Of a stretch of DNA of 64,000 nucleotides, positions 40,975 through 49,725 are shown one piece after another. The translations under genes and the position numbers were made by a program. How positions within the stretch are numbered: the first letter of the stretch is position 1; the number at the start of each line of letters is the position of its first letter. Source of the stretch: Plut-88900 sp963668115 (GTDB lineage: Bacteria; Chloroflexota; Dehalococcoidia; Plut-88900); the NCBI GenBank assembly GCA_963668115.1, contig OY764147.1:248001-312000 (forward strand), written 5' to 3'. The notes below the pieces were generated by a model, which did no database searches, was not told where the DNA came from, and was given only the letters and a program-made list of their open reading frames with translations.

Positions 40975-42198
40975 TTAGTTGAGGGAGTTAGGGCCCCAGC
41001 GGGTTTCCACGTAGTCTTCGACCATCTGGACGAAGTCGTTGGCTATGGTCGGGCCTTCAAGGAATTTGAGGCGCTTGCCGTCGACGAAGACGGGGGCGCG
41101 AGGAGATTCGCCGGTGCCGGGGAGGGAGATGCCGATGTCGGCGACTCGGGACTCGCCGGGGCCGTTGACCACGCAACCCATTACGGCGACTTTGAGGGTC
41201 TCGGCGCCGTCATAGCGGGACTTCCATTCGGGCATCTTGTTGTCGAGGTGCTGCTGGATGTCCCGGGCGAGCTCCCGGAAAAGGGTGGAGGTGGTGCGGC
41301 CGCAGCCGGGGCAGGCGGTTACGGCGGGTCGGAAGGAGCGAAGACCGAGGGATTGAAGGACCTCCTGGCAGAGGCGCACCTCCCGGGCGCGATCTCCGCC
41401 GGGCTCGGGGGTTAGGCTGGAGCGGATGGTGTCGCCGATGCCCTCGTAGAGGAGGATGGAGAGGGCGGAGGTGGTGGCGACTATGCCCTTGGTTCCCATA
41501 CCGGCCTCGGTGAGGCCGAGATGGAGGGGAAAATCGCACTGCCGCGAGATTTCCCGGTAGGCTTCTACCATCTGGTTGAGGCGGGAGACCTTGCAGGAGA
41601 TGATTATCTTGTCTTCGGGGAGGCCGAGTTCAACCGCGGCGGAGGCGCTGGATATGGCACTTTCGACCAGGGCTTCCCGCTCGACCTCGTCACCGGAGAT
41701 GGGGTCGGGCCTGCGGGAGTTTTCGTCCATCTTACGGGCGAGGATGTCGGGGTCGAGGCTGCCGGCATTGACGCCGATGCGGACCGGCTTATCAAGATCA
41801 CGGGCCACTTCGATGAAGGTGGTGAAGTTCTGGTCGTGGCGGGGGCCTCTGCCTACGTTGCCGGGGTTGATCCTGAACTTGTCAAGGGTCCGGGCGCAGT
41901 CGGGGTGGGTGCGGAGGAGGCGGTGGCCTATGAAGTGGAAATCGCCAATCAGCGGAACAGTGCAGCCGATGTCATCGAGGCGTTGGCGGATGTGGGGCAC
42001 GGCGGCGGCGGCGGCATCATTGTTGACGGTTACGCGCACGAGCTCGGAACCGGCGTCGGCAAGAAGCTTAACCTGGGATACGGTGGCCTCGATATCGGCG
42101 GTGTCGGTGTCGGTCATGGACTGGACGACTATCCGGCTGCCGCCGCCGATGGGAACACCGCCTACGGATACTTGCTTGGTGAGACGTCGGTTAGTCAT
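40975..42198 (-). CDS. ispG: 4-hydroxy-3-methylbut-2-en-1-yl diphosphate synthase
   Basis: 407 residues, the [4Fe-4S] enzyme converting MEcPP to HMBPP in the MEP isoprenoid pathway. N-terminal VGGVPIGGGSRIVVQSMTDTDT is the TIM-barrel entry; the C-terminal cluster domain has TACPGCGRT and MGCVVNGPGE with the three cluster cysteines. dxr (46274-47401) of the same pathway is in the same gene series. It follows SDR copy A by 22 bases. Confidence 0.95.
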   Translation of the reverse strand: MTNRRLTKQVSVGGVPIGGGSRIVVQSMTDTDTADIEATVSQVKLLADAGSELVRVTVNNDAAAAAVPHIRQRLDDIGCTVPLIGDFHFIGHRLLRTHPDCARTLDKFRINPGNVGRGPRHDQNFTTFIEVARDLDKPVRIGVNAGSLDPDILARKMDENSRRPDPISGDEVEREALVESAISSASAAVELGLPEDKIIISCKVSRLNQMVEAYREISRQCDFPLHLGLTEAGMGTKGIVATTSALSILLYEGIGDTIRSSLTPEPGGDRAREVRLCQEVLQSLGLRSFRPAVTACPGCGRTTSTLFRELARDIQQHLDNKMPEWKSRYDGAETLKVAVMGCVVNGPGESRVADIGISLPGTGESPRAPVFVDGKRLKFLEGPTIANDFVQMVEDYVETRWGPNSLN

Positions 42199-42220
42199 GA
42201 AGATAGTTTAACAGTCGGGG

Positions 42221-42970
42221 CTACTGGGCGGTAATGCCACCATCCACTACGAGTTCCGAGCCGGTTACGAATGAGGATTCGTCGGAGGCGAGGAAGAGGA
42301 TGACGTTGGCGACTTCCTCGGGTTCCCCGAAGCGGCCCATGGGGACCCGGGCGAGATTGTCGGCAAGCTTGTCCGGGAATTCCATCACCTCGTGCATCAT
42401 GGGGGCGTTGATGGGGCCCGGGTGGACGGAGTTGGCCCGAACGCCGAGCTTGGCGTTCTGGATGGCGGTTGACTTGGTGAAGATGCGCACCGCGGCCTTG
42501 GACGCGCCGTAGGATGCGGTATTGGGCCCGGCGACGATGCCGGCGGTGGAGGAGAGGTTGACTATGGAGCCGTTGCTGTGGCGTTTCATCTCGGAGAGGA
42601 CGGCCTTGGTGCCTAGAAAGACGCCCTTGGCGTTGACGGCCATGGTGCGGTCCCAGAGGTCTGCGGTCTCGTCCTCTATGCGGTCACGCTTGATGACCCC
42701 GGCGTTGTTAACGAGAATGTCGAGCTTGCCGTAGCGGTCGATGGCGAGGGCCACGGCGTCCGCCCAGGCGGACTCGGAGGTGACATCGAGGGGGGTGAAG
42801 GCGATTTCACCCCCTGCTTCCCGGACCTCGCTGGCGAGGAGCTGGCCCTCTTCGAGGAGAACGTCGCCGACTACCACGGAAGCACCCTCGGCGGCGAAGC
42901 GTCGGGCGACGGCGGCACCGATGCCTCGGGCCCCGCCGGAAATGAGAGCCACTTTTCCTTCAAGCCTCAT
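42221..42970 (-). CDS. SDR-family NAD(P)-dependent oxidoreductase (copy A)
   Basis: 249-residue classical short-chain dehydrogenase: cofactor motif SGGARGIGAAVARRF (about 11-25), LVNNAGVIKRD, catalytic Ser in NLSSTAGIV, and YGASKAAVR with the Tyr and Lys. The C-terminal DGGITAQ ending is typical. The substrate is unknown (secondary alcohol or 3-oxoacyl type). It is paralogous to copy B 69 bases upstream; both lie between rseP and ispG in what is normally a continuous operon. Confidence 0.9.
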   Translation of the reverse strand: MRLEGKVALISGGARGIGAAVARRFAAEGASVVVGDVLLEEGQLLASEVREAGGEIAFTPLDVTSESAWADAVALAIDRYGKLDILVNNAGVIKRDRIEDETADLWDRTMAVNAKGVFLGTKAVLSEMKRHSNGSIVNLSSTAGIVAGPNTASYGASKAAVRIFTKSTAIQNAKLGVRANSVHPGPINAPMMHEVMEFPDKLADNLARVPMGRFGEPEEVANVILFLASDESSFVTGSELVVDGGITAQ

Positions 42971-43039
42971 GTTGGTTGCTCCTTAGGCGAGACTCTATTG
43001 CTGTTTGCAAGCATAGGCAGTTCAGGTTGTGGAAAGAGT

Positions 43040-43789
43040 CTACCGGGCGTTGATGCCGCCGTCGATGATGAGTTCGGAGCCGGTCATGAAAGAAGACTCG
43101 TTGGAGGCGAGGAAGAGGACGGCGCTGGCTACTTCGTCGGGTTGGCCGAGCCTCTCCATGGGGACCATCGATTCGAGCATTTTGATCTTTTCGGGAAACG
43201 GGAGGAATTCCTCGATTAGTGGGGCATTGACGGGCCCCGGGTGGACGGAGTTGGCCCGAACCCCGAATGAAGCGTTCTGTATGGCTGTGGACTTGGTGAA
43301 GAGCCGCACGGCGGCCTTGGAAGCGCCGTATATGGCGGAGTTGGGGCTGCCTATATTCCCGTAAGAGGAGGACATGTTGACTATTGCCCCACTGCCGTGG
43401 CGCTTCATTTCATCCAGAACAGCCTTGGTGCCGAGGAAGACGCCCTTGGCGTTTATCTCGAAGATGTGATCCCAGCTTTCGGCGGTCTCGTTTTCTATGA
43501 GTTCACGTTTTGTGACGCCAGCGTTGTTGACGAGGATGTCGAGCTTGCCGTAGCGGTCGATGGTGAGGGCTACGGCGTCAGCCCAAGAAGATTCGGAGGT
43601 GACGTCCAAGGGTGTGAAGATTATGTCGGCGCCGGACTGCTCAAGTTCGGCGGCGAAGGTTTGGCCTCGTTCGACAAGGATATCGCCGACTACTACGGAT
43701 GCGCCTTCGACGATAAAGCGTCGGGCGATGGCGGCGCCGATACCTCGGGCGCCGCCGGAGATGAGGGCTACCTTTTCCGGGAGTCTCAA
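43040..43789 (-). CDS. SDR-family NAD(P)-dependent oxidoreductase (copy B)
   Basis: 249 residues, colinear with copy A: SGGARGIGAAIARRF, LVNNAGVTKRE, SSSYGN and YGASKAAVRLFTKSTAIQNA. The whole C-terminal half aligns with almost no gap, so this is a tandem duplication that has since diverged. The YGNIGSPNSAI segment next to the active site differs most, suggesting a changed substrate pocket. It follows the M24 peptidase gene by 19 bases. Confidence 0.9.
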   Translation of the reverse strand: MRLPEKVALISGGARGIGAAIARRFIVEGASVVVGDILVERGQTFAAELEQSGADIIFTPLDVTSESSWADAVALTIDRYGKLDILVNNAGVTKRELIENETAESWDHIFEINAKGVFLGTKAVLDEMKRHGSGAIVNMSSSYGNIGSPNSAIYGASKAAVRLFTKSTAIQNASFGVRANSVHPGPVNAPLIEEFLPFPEKIKMLESMVPMERLGQPDEVASAVLFLASNESSFMTGSELIIDGGINAR

Positions 43790-43808
43790 ACCGACTCCTT
43801 CGGCTGAA

Positions 43809-45059
43809 CTAGGATGGCTGTGGCGGAGGGACCGGGATGTGGTTCACGAAGCGATCGTCGAAGGGGGCGTGGGAGAGGACCTCGGGGCCGTTCCTGGTGA
43901 TAAGGATCTCCTCTTCAAGCTTGACGCTCTCCCGGGCGCCGCGCTTGCTGGCGAGACCTTCGAGGGAGAGGACCATGTTTTCCTGAAGGACCTCGTCGTC
44001 GTTGCCGAAGCCGCTCCATGACTGGTCGGGCCAGTAGATGCAGGGCCATTCGTCGGACATGCCGTCGCCGTGGGCGATCATGGGGTAGCGCTGGTACTTG
44101 TACTCCTCGGGGTATTCGGGGCATTTTTCGGCGATTTCCTGGAAGTGGGCCCCGACCTGGAAATGTTCCAAGGATTCGTAGATGAAGTTGTAGCCGAGCT
44201 TGTAGGCCTCCAGCTGTTCGTCGTTGGGGGGGCCGTCACCGCAGAGGTAGGTGCGGGAGAAGTCGGCGAAGTAGCCCATGGGGCCGGCCATATCGGTGTC
44301 GTAGCCGACGAGGTCGCCGGGGCGTACGATGCGGTCGGTGGAGCCTTGGCCCCAGGGGTTGGTGTTGCCTCCGGCGGAGAGGAGTCGGGCATCCATATGC
44401 TCGCCACCGTGCTTGAGGTTGGTGTAAGTCATTACGGCGAAGAGCTCCTGCTCGGTGACGCCGGGCTTGATGGCATCACGGACTGCGCAGATGGAGATGT
44501 CGGCGACGGCGCAGGCCTGGCGGATGAGGGAGACTTCATCCTCGGTCTTGATGGAGCGGGCGCGTTCGAAGGGGATGCGGGCGTCGGCGAGGGGAATCTC
44601 GTGGTTACGGAGGGACTCCATGGAGTTAAAGTCGAGCCTGTCGAAGCCGAGGCGCTGGCCGAGGATGCCCATGTCCTTGAGCTTGGAGGTGATGCGGTCG
44701 CCCCAGAGTCGGGCGGCGTCCTCTGCGTACTGACCCGCGGGGAAGAACTCGAAGAGGGTGCCTTTTTCAAGGGCCCAGGAGCCGTCATCGGCGTATTCGG
44801 AGAGCCAGGGTTCGCCTTCCTGGGGGACGATGGCGTACTGGCCGAAGGTCCTCATTCCGAAAACCCCAGCATGGCGGTGACCGGTGGCGTAGCGGATGTT
44901 GACGGGGTCGAAGATAAGGATGCCGCCGAGGTCGGCCTTGGCCATTTCTGCCTTGAGTCGGGCGAGGCGCTCTCTTTTGAGTCGGGCGACGTCTACTCGT
45001 TCGTCAAAGTCGACAGTTTCCTGTCCGAGCAGGTCACGATTGGAACCGAAACGCACCAT
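43809..45059 (-). CDS. M24-family metallopeptidase-like protein (creatinase/prolidase fold, DddP-like)
   Basis: 416 residues. The creatinase N-domain is about 20-165 and the pita-bread domain about 170-400. The metal ligands are visible: D256 (YDTDMAGP), D266 (FADFSRT), H330 (IAHGDG), E367 (SLEG) and E382 (KLEEE), plus D254. The Asp-to-Asp spacing of 10 and the extra Asp two residues before are like the DMSP lyase DddP rather than the 11 of prolidases, so either Xaa-Pro peptidase, creatinase-type hydrolase or DddP-like lyase is possible. It leads the inserted M24-SDR-SDR block. Confidence 0.85.
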   Translation of the reverse strand: MVRFGSNRDLLGQETVDFDERVDVARLKRERLARLKAEMAKADLGGILIFDPVNIRYATGHRHAGVFGMRTFGQYAIVPQEGEPWLSEYADDGSWALEKGTLFEFFPAGQYAEDAARLWGDRITSKLKDMGILGQRLGFDRLDFNSMESLRNHEIPLADARIPFERARSIKTEDEVSLIRQACAVADISICAVRDAIKPGVTEQELFAVMTYTNLKHGGEHMDARLLSAGGNTNPWGQGSTDRIVRPGDLVGYDTDMAGPMGYFADFSRTYLCGDGPPNDEQLEAYKLGYNFIYESLEHFQVGAHFQEIAEKCPEYPEEYKYQRYPMIAHGDGMSDEWPCIYWPDQSWSGFGNDDEVLQENMVLSLEGLASKRGARESVKLEEEILITRNGPEVLSHAPFDDRFVNHIPVPPPQPS

Positions 45060-45100
45060 GGGGGCACCTCCGTTAGTTGGTAGGGCAGCAGACGGGGGTG

Positions 45101-45106
45101 ATTATA
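45101..45106 (-). promoter_or_regulatory. -10 element upstream of the M24 gene
   Basis: On the - strand AGTATAATCAC gives a perfect TATAAT about 42 bases before the M24 start; no clear -35. It suggests the inserted M24-SDR-SDR-ispG genes have their own promoter. Confidence 0.4.
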
Positions 45107-45141
45107 CTACCGGTCGGGGTGGAGGGATACGGGGGTGGGGG

Positions 45142-46260
45142 CTAGGGGAGAAATTGTTCGCCGCGGACCAGGCGGCCGATGTCGTTGAAGCTGATGATGA
45201 CTATGACGGCAATGAGGAACATGAAGCCCATGAGGTGGACCAGTGCTTCGCGTTTAGGGGCTATTCGGCGGCCGCCGCGGAGGGCTTCGATGATGACGAA
45301 AAGGAGCCGACCCCCATCGAGGGCGGGAATGGGCAGGAGGTTGAAGAGGGCAAGGTTCAGGCTGAGGATGGCGACGAATCCGACGAAGGGCAATACCCCG
45401 GTCCTGGCAACCTCTCCGGTGACCTGGGCAATTCCGATAGGCCCGGCGAGACCCTCACGGCCTTCGGAGGAGGTGAAGATGTTGCCTATGGACTCGCCGA
45501 TGGTGGTGACGAACCGGTAGACCTGGACGAAGGACTCGGGGATGACGCTGAGGCTGGGGCTGAAGCGGGTGACGACCTCCCCGCCGGACACGCCGACACC
45601 GATGCCCATAGGCCCCTGGGAGGGGGGAGGGTTAGCGCGGGGGATGAGCCTGACGATGACGGGGGTGTTGCCTCGGGCCATGAGGAAGGAGACCTGCTGG
45701 CCGAGGTTGTCCTGGGTGTAGTCGGTCACTTCACGGAGGGACTGGATTTCCGTGCCTCCGTAGGGGTCGGCGTCCTCGGGCTGGTCGAGGAGCTGCAGGG
45801 TTGAACCTTCGAAGGAAATATCCCTGCGGAGGAAGACGTCGCCGGGGAGCATGCCGGCGCTCTGGGCAGGGGAGCCGGGTTCGACGCGGGCGACGATGAC
45901 CTGGGTGCCGACGACCTCGGGCGGGAAGGTGAAGAAGACGGCGAAGAGGACAAGGGTAAGGGCAAGGTTCATGAAGATGCCCCCCAGGAGGATGGTGATG
46001 CGCACGCGGATGCTGCGGGTGGCGAGGCTGCGGGGGTCGGTGGGGTCTTCCTCGCCGGTCAGCTTGACGTATCCGCCTATGGGGATGGCGTTGATGCTGT
46101 AGCGGGTCTCACCACGCACTACGGAGGCGATGCGGGGAGGGAAGCCGAGGGCGAACTCCTCCACGCGGACACCGAAAGCGCGGGCGGCGATGAAGTGCCC
46201 GAATTCGTGGATGACGATGAGGACGCTGATGACGATGAAGAAAAGGAGGACGGTGGTCAT
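45142..46260 (-). CDS. rseP: RIP metalloprotease RseP (site-2 protease)
   Basis: 372-residue M50 intramembrane zinc protease. HEFGH at residues 18-22 in the first membrane segment is the zinc site, and NLLPIPALDGGRL near the C-terminus gives the third ligand Asp. A single PDZ domain (about 120-210, with RVEPGSPAQSAGMLPGD) sits between. About four membrane segments. It cleaves membrane anchors such as anti-sigma factors or signal peptide remnants. It follows dxr by 13 bases, as in most bacteria. Confidence 0.93.
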   Translation of the reverse strand: MTTVLLFFIVISVLIVIHEFGHFIAARAFGVRVEEFALGFPPRIASVVRGETRYSINAIPIGGYVKLTGEEDPTDPRSLATRSIRVRITILLGGIFMNLALTLVLFAVFFTFPPEVVGTQVIVARVEPGSPAQSAGMLPGDVFLRRDISFEGSTLQLLDQPEDADPYGGTEIQSLREVTDYTQDNLGQQVSFLMARGNTPVIVRLIPRANPPPSQGPMGIGVGVSGGEVVTRFSPSLSVIPESFVQVYRFVTTIGESIGNIFTSSEGREGLAGPIGIAQVTGEVARTGVLPFVGFVAILSLNLALFNLLPIPALDGGRLLFVIIEALRGGRRIAPKREALVHLMGFMFLIAVIVIISFNDIGRLVRGEQFLP

Positions 46261-46273
46261 CGGGGCTGGGCGC

Positions 46274-47401
46274 TTAGCCGGAAGCCATGTCTCGGGCCCA
46301 GCGGTCGGCGGCGAGGATATCTTCGAAGGAGGGCTCGAAGACGGGGTCGTGGCGTTCCAGGACCTTCTCGACTACACGGAAGATGTCGTTAAAGCCGATA
46401 CGCCGGTCGAGGAATAGACGGACGGCTACTTCGTCGGCGGCGCTGAGGACTGCGGGGTAGGTGCCGCCCTTCTTGCCGGCCTCGACGGCGAGGCTGAAGC
46501 AGGGGTATCGGTTGGTGTCGAGCTCCTGGAAGGTGAGTTCCAGAGTGGACAAAGAGCCCATGCGTGGGGTATGGCCGTTGTGCCAGCGCTCGGGGTGGGA
46601 GAGGGCGTACTGGATGGGGAGTCGCATGTCGGTGGGGCCGATCTGGGCCTTGACGGAGCCGTCGGAGAATTCGACGAAGGAGTGGACGATACTCTGAGGG
46701 TGGACGACGACTTCGATCTTTTCGTAGGGCATGTCAAAGAGCCAGTGGGACTCGATGACCTCGAAGCCCTTGTTCATGAGGGTTGAGGAGTCGATGGTTA
46801 TCTTGTTGCCCATCTTCCAGGTTGGGTGGCGGAGGGCCTCGTCGGGGGTGACGTCTTGCAGCTCATCAATGGGGCGCTGCCGAAAGGGGCCGCCGGAGGC
46901 GGTGAGAACGAGGCGGGAGACTTCACCTTCGCCCTGGAGGCATTGCCAGATTGCGCTGGGCTCACTGTCGACTGGAATAATTTCCGCGCCGGACGCTTTG
47001 GCCTCTTTGATCACCAGCTCACCGGCAGAGACTATGACTTCCTTGTTGGACAGAACAACCCGCTTGCCGGCGCGCAGGGCGGCGAGGGTTGACTCGAGGC
47101 CTATGCGTCCGAAGGTGGCAATTACTACGATGTCTACGTCGGGGTGGGAGGCGATTTCCTCGGGGGTGGACCACTGGGATGTGTCGGCGATTAGGGAGCG
47201 GGTGTCGGGGGAGGGGTCCAGGGAGCAGGCGAGGTCGGGGGAGAACTCTGCAACCTGCTTGTTGAAGAGGGAGGTGTTGCGCCCGGCGGTGAGGCCTACG
47301 ACCTTGAACCTCTCCGGGAATGCGCGCACGACGTCCAGGGTCTGGGTGCCGATGGAGCCTGTGGAGCCGAGGACGGCAAGGCCTTTTAACCCGTCAGTCA
47401 T
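46274..47401 (-). CDS. dxr: 1-deoxy-D-xylulose-5-phosphate reductoisomerase
   Basis: 375 residues; NADPH-dependent conversion of DXP to MEP. The N-terminus LAVLGSTGSIGTQTLDVVRA binds NADPH; VDSEPSAIWQCL and SGGPFR are substrate/metal blocks (Asp and Glu), ATWKMG-type HPTWKMGNKITIDSSTLMNKG and the catalytic loop EVIESHWLFDMPYEKIEVVVHPQS are present. Its start overlaps the cdsA stop by 4 bases. Confidence 0.95.
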   Translation of the reverse strand: MTDGLKGLAVLGSTGSIGTQTLDVVRAFPERFKVVGLTAGRNTSLFNKQVAEFSPDLACSLDPSPDTRSLIADTSQWSTPEEIASHPDVDIVVIATFGRIGLESTLAALRAGKRVVLSNKEVIVSAGELVIKEAKASGAEIIPVDSEPSAIWQCLQGEGEVSRLVLTASGGPFRQRPIDELQDVTPDEALRHPTWKMGNKITIDSSTLMNKGFEVIESHWLFDMPYEKIEVVVHPQSIVHSFVEFSDGSVKAQIGPTDMRLPIQYALSHPERWHNGHTPRMGSLSTLELTFQELDTNRYPCFSLAVEAGKKGGTYPAVLSAADEVAVRLFLDRRIGFNDIFRVVEKVLERHDPVFEPSFEDILAADRWARDMASG

Positions 47402-48309
47402 GCTACGTAATAGTATACAAGGGGTACGGTGAAGACAACGCTATCCAGGCGGTCCAGAAGGCCGCCGTGGCCCGGGAGCAGCTTCCCGGACTCCTTGGCG
47501 CCGACTCGGCGCTTGACGTAGGACTCGGCGAGGTCTCCGACCATAGATACGAGGGCGACCAGGGCGGAGAGGGCGGCGACCTGGGGGAGGGCGCCGGGAA
47601 GGTCTACAACATAGTGAGCGAGCGTGCCCAATATAACGGCAGCGGCGATCCCACCGCCGGCGCCCTCCATGGTCTTGTTGGGGCTGATGCGGGGAGCGAG
47701 CTTGCGCTGACCGAAGGCTTTGCCGATGAAGTAGGCGCCGGAGTCGGCGGCGAAGACGGTCACGAGGGTGTAGAAGACCCAGTCCCGGCCCTGGAGGAGG
47801 TCTCGGAGAAGGACGAAGTGAGCGAGAGGCCAGGCTATAAGGTATACACCGACGCCGCCCCACATGAGGGAATCTACGAAGCCGACACGTTGTTGCGGCT
47901 TGAGGGACAGGACGGCGAGGCAGAGGACAGCCAGGGCTATGGCCAACACCGGCTGCATAAGTTCGCCAAAGAACGCTGCTTCTACCAGGAGCGGCGCCGT
48001 CAATGCCATACCGATGAGGGTACCGGGAGAACGCCAACGCATCCCGAGGAGGAAGTAGAACTCCAGGGCAGCTGCCACGATTATGATGGAGACTGCGACG
48101 GAGACCAGGGGGTTGCCGAGCCAGACTACGGCGAAAACGACCGGAAGGCCGACCGCTGCGGTGAGGATGCGCAGGAGGAGGTTGGGGGTGCGGGAAGGAG
48201 GGGTGCTCTCAGGCTTATGTTCACCCTCACCCCCTCGAGGGTCTCGGGGTAGGCTCTGATCCTCTCCCGTCGAGGGAGAGGGGACGGAGGGGTCAGGACT
48301 CGATGCCAC
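47398..48309 (-). CDS. cdsA: Phosphatidate cytidylyltransferase
   Basis: 303 residues, a membrane enzyme making CDP-diacylglycerol from phosphatidate and CTP, with about seven or eight hydrophobic segments. The C-terminal signature reads KTMEGAGGGIAAAVILG after FGQRKLAPRISPNKT, then VSMVGDLAESYVKRRVGAKESG and PGHGGLLDRLDS. The first 40 or so residues are hydrophilic and Pro/Gly/Glu-rich and are encoded by a dispersed repeat (48222-48292); homologues usually begin near LLLRILTAAVG. The ATG at 48309 overlaps the uppS end by 17 bases. Confidence 0.92.
   Translation of the reverse strand: MASSPDPSVPSPSTGEDQSLPRDPRGGEGEHKPESTPPSRTPNLLLRILTAAVGLPVVFAVVWLGNPLVSVAVSIIIVAAALEFYFLLGMRWRSPGTLIGMALTAPLLVEAAFFGELMQPVLAIALAVLCLAVLSLKPQQRVGFVDSLMWGGVGVYLIAWPLAHFVLLRDLLQGRDWVFYTLVTVFAADSGAYFIGKAFGQRKLAPRISPNKTMEGAGGGIAAAVILGTLAHYVVDLPGALPQVAALSALVALVSMVGDLAESYVKRRVGAKESGKLLPGHGGLLDRLDSVVFTVPLVYYYVA
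48222..48292. repeat. Dispersed repeat copy inside the 5' end of cdsA
   Basis: CACCCTCACCCCCTCGAGGG and CCTCTCCCGTCGAGGGAGAG with GGGACGG, the same family as the first part of 34768-34860. It encodes cdsA residues roughly 6-30 on the - strand without breaking the frame. Confidence 0.65.
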
Positions 48310-49075
48310 CGAACCGTCTTTGACGCTGGGAATAGGCCTGGAGGGAGTTGCGGACTTCTTCCTGGTCGAACTCGGGCCAGGCTTTTGGGGTGAAATAGTA
48401 CTCGCTGTAGGCGGACTGCCAGATAAGGAAGTTGCTGAGGCGCATTTCGCCGGCGGTGCGGATAATGAGGTCGGGGTCGGGGATGTTTCGGGTGTAAAGG
48501 TAGTCGGAGACTAGCTGTTCGTCGACGGAGGTCGGGTCTACGCCGTCCCGGATCATTTGCCTGATGGCGGTGAGAATCTCAGCGCGGCCACCGTAGTCGA
48601 AAGCTATGCAGACGGTCATGTTTGTGTTGTTTCTGGTAAGTTCAACGGCTTCGTGAATGGAGGTCTGGAGGCCCGGGGATAGGCGGTCGATGCGGCCGAG
48701 GTGGACGAGGCGGACGCCTCTTTCGTGGAAGTATTGGGTCTCGTCCCTGATGGCGGCGGCGAGGAAGTCGAGGAGGCCCTGGACCTCTTCCTGGGGTCGG
48801 GCCCAGTTCTCTGTGGAGAAGGCGTAAAGGGTGAGGTACTCGACGCCGTGCTTTGAGAAATCTTCGATGACGGGGCGGATGTTGGATATGCCGGCGCTGT
48901 GGCCTTTAAGGCGAGGCAAGTTGCGGCGCTGGGCCCACCTGCCGTTGCCGTCCATGATAATGGCGACGTGCCTGGGGACGGGGGAGATTTTGGGTGCACT
49001 TACCCGGATTGGGCTGACGGCGGAGTGTTCCAAAAGGGTCCTCTGGAGCTTGCTTCCACGACGGACAGGGTGCAC
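48293..49075 (-). CDS. uppS: Isoprenyl (undecaprenyl) diphosphate synthase
   Basis: 260 residues from GTG, cis-prenyltransferase making the C55 carrier lipid for cell-wall synthesis. HVAIIMDGNGRWAQRRNLPR holds the catalytic Asp and P-loop; GHSAGISNIR, LTLYAFSTENWARP, and the C-terminal RTAGEMRLSNFLIWQSAYSE and EYYFTPKAWPEF blocks are all conserved. The first 35 residues are not conserved, so the true start may be internal. It follows frr by 10 bases and overlaps cdsA. Confidence 0.94.
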   Translation of the reverse strand: MHPVRRGSKLQRTLLEHSAVSPIRVSAPKISPVPRHVAIIMDGNGRWAQRRNLPRLKGHSAGISNIRPVIEDFSKHGVEYLTLYAFSTENWARPQEEVQGLLDFLAAAIRDETQYFHERGVRLVHLGRIDRLSPGLQTSIHEAVELTRNNTNMTVCIAFDYGGRAEILTAIRQMIRDGVDPTSVDEQLVSDYLYTRNIPDPDLIIRTAGEMRLSNFLIWQSAYSEYYFTPKAWPEFDQEEVRNSLQAYSQRQRRFGGIES

Positions 49076-49085
49076 GGTATGCGGA

Positions 49086-49649
49086 CTACCCTTCCATCAA
49101 CTCCTGCTCTTTAGCCTCGCCGAGCTCTGTGACCTTTTTGATGAAGGAGTCGGTGAGCTTTTGGATCTGGTCGGTGGCGCGGCGCTCCTCGTCCTCGGAG
49201 ATATCCTTGGCTTTCTTCATGGAACGGGCCTGCTCCACCGACTCCCTGCGGGCATTGCGAACGCTGACCCGACCTTCTTCGACTCGTCGGCTTACCAACT
49301 TGGCAAGCTCTCTGCGGCGTTCATCGGTGAGGGGTGGGATGGGAATGCGGATGATTGCGCCATCGGAGGCGGGGTTGAGGCCGAGGTCGGCCTGGAGGAT
49401 GGACTTTTCGACGGCGGGGATGGAGCTTTTGTCCCAGGGCTGGACGGTGAGGAGGCGGGCGTCGGGGACGGCGATAGAAGCCAGCTGGTTGAGCGGGGTG
49501 GAGGCGCCGTAATAGTCGATGAGGAGGTTTTCGATGAGGCCGGGGCTGGCCCGGCCGGTCCTGACGGAGGCAAGGCTTCTTACAAGGGCGTCGACGGAAT
49601 CCTCCATCTTGAGTTCGGCTTCGGCAAGGAGGTCATCGGTTTCCGGCAT
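49086..49649 (-). CDS. frr: Ribosome recycling factor
   Basis: 187 residues from MPETDDLLAEAELKMED; an in-frame Met 22 codons earlier lacks similarity. It has the RRF signature SVRTGRASPGLIENLLIDYYG, LNQLASIAVPDARLLTVQPWD, IRIPIPPLTDERRRELAK and the C-terminal DEERRATDQIQKLTD coiled-coil helix. It releases ribosomes after termination together with EF-G. It is part of the pyrH-frr-uppS order. Confidence 0.96.
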   Translation of the reverse strand: MPETDDLLAEAELKMEDSVDALVRSLASVRTGRASPGLIENLLIDYYGASTPLNQLASIAVPDARLLTVQPWDKSSIPAVEKSILQADLGLNPASDGAIIRIPIPPLTDERRRELAKLVSRRVEEGRVSVRNARRESVEQARSMKKAKDISEDEERRATDQIQKLTDSFIKKVTELGEAKEQELMEG

Positions 49650-49725
49650 GGCAAAGGTCCTCCGGGCTGGGAGGTGGTGGGGGCAAGTGTAATAGCGGGA
49701 GGGGGTGGTGGGCAAGGGGAGGGGG

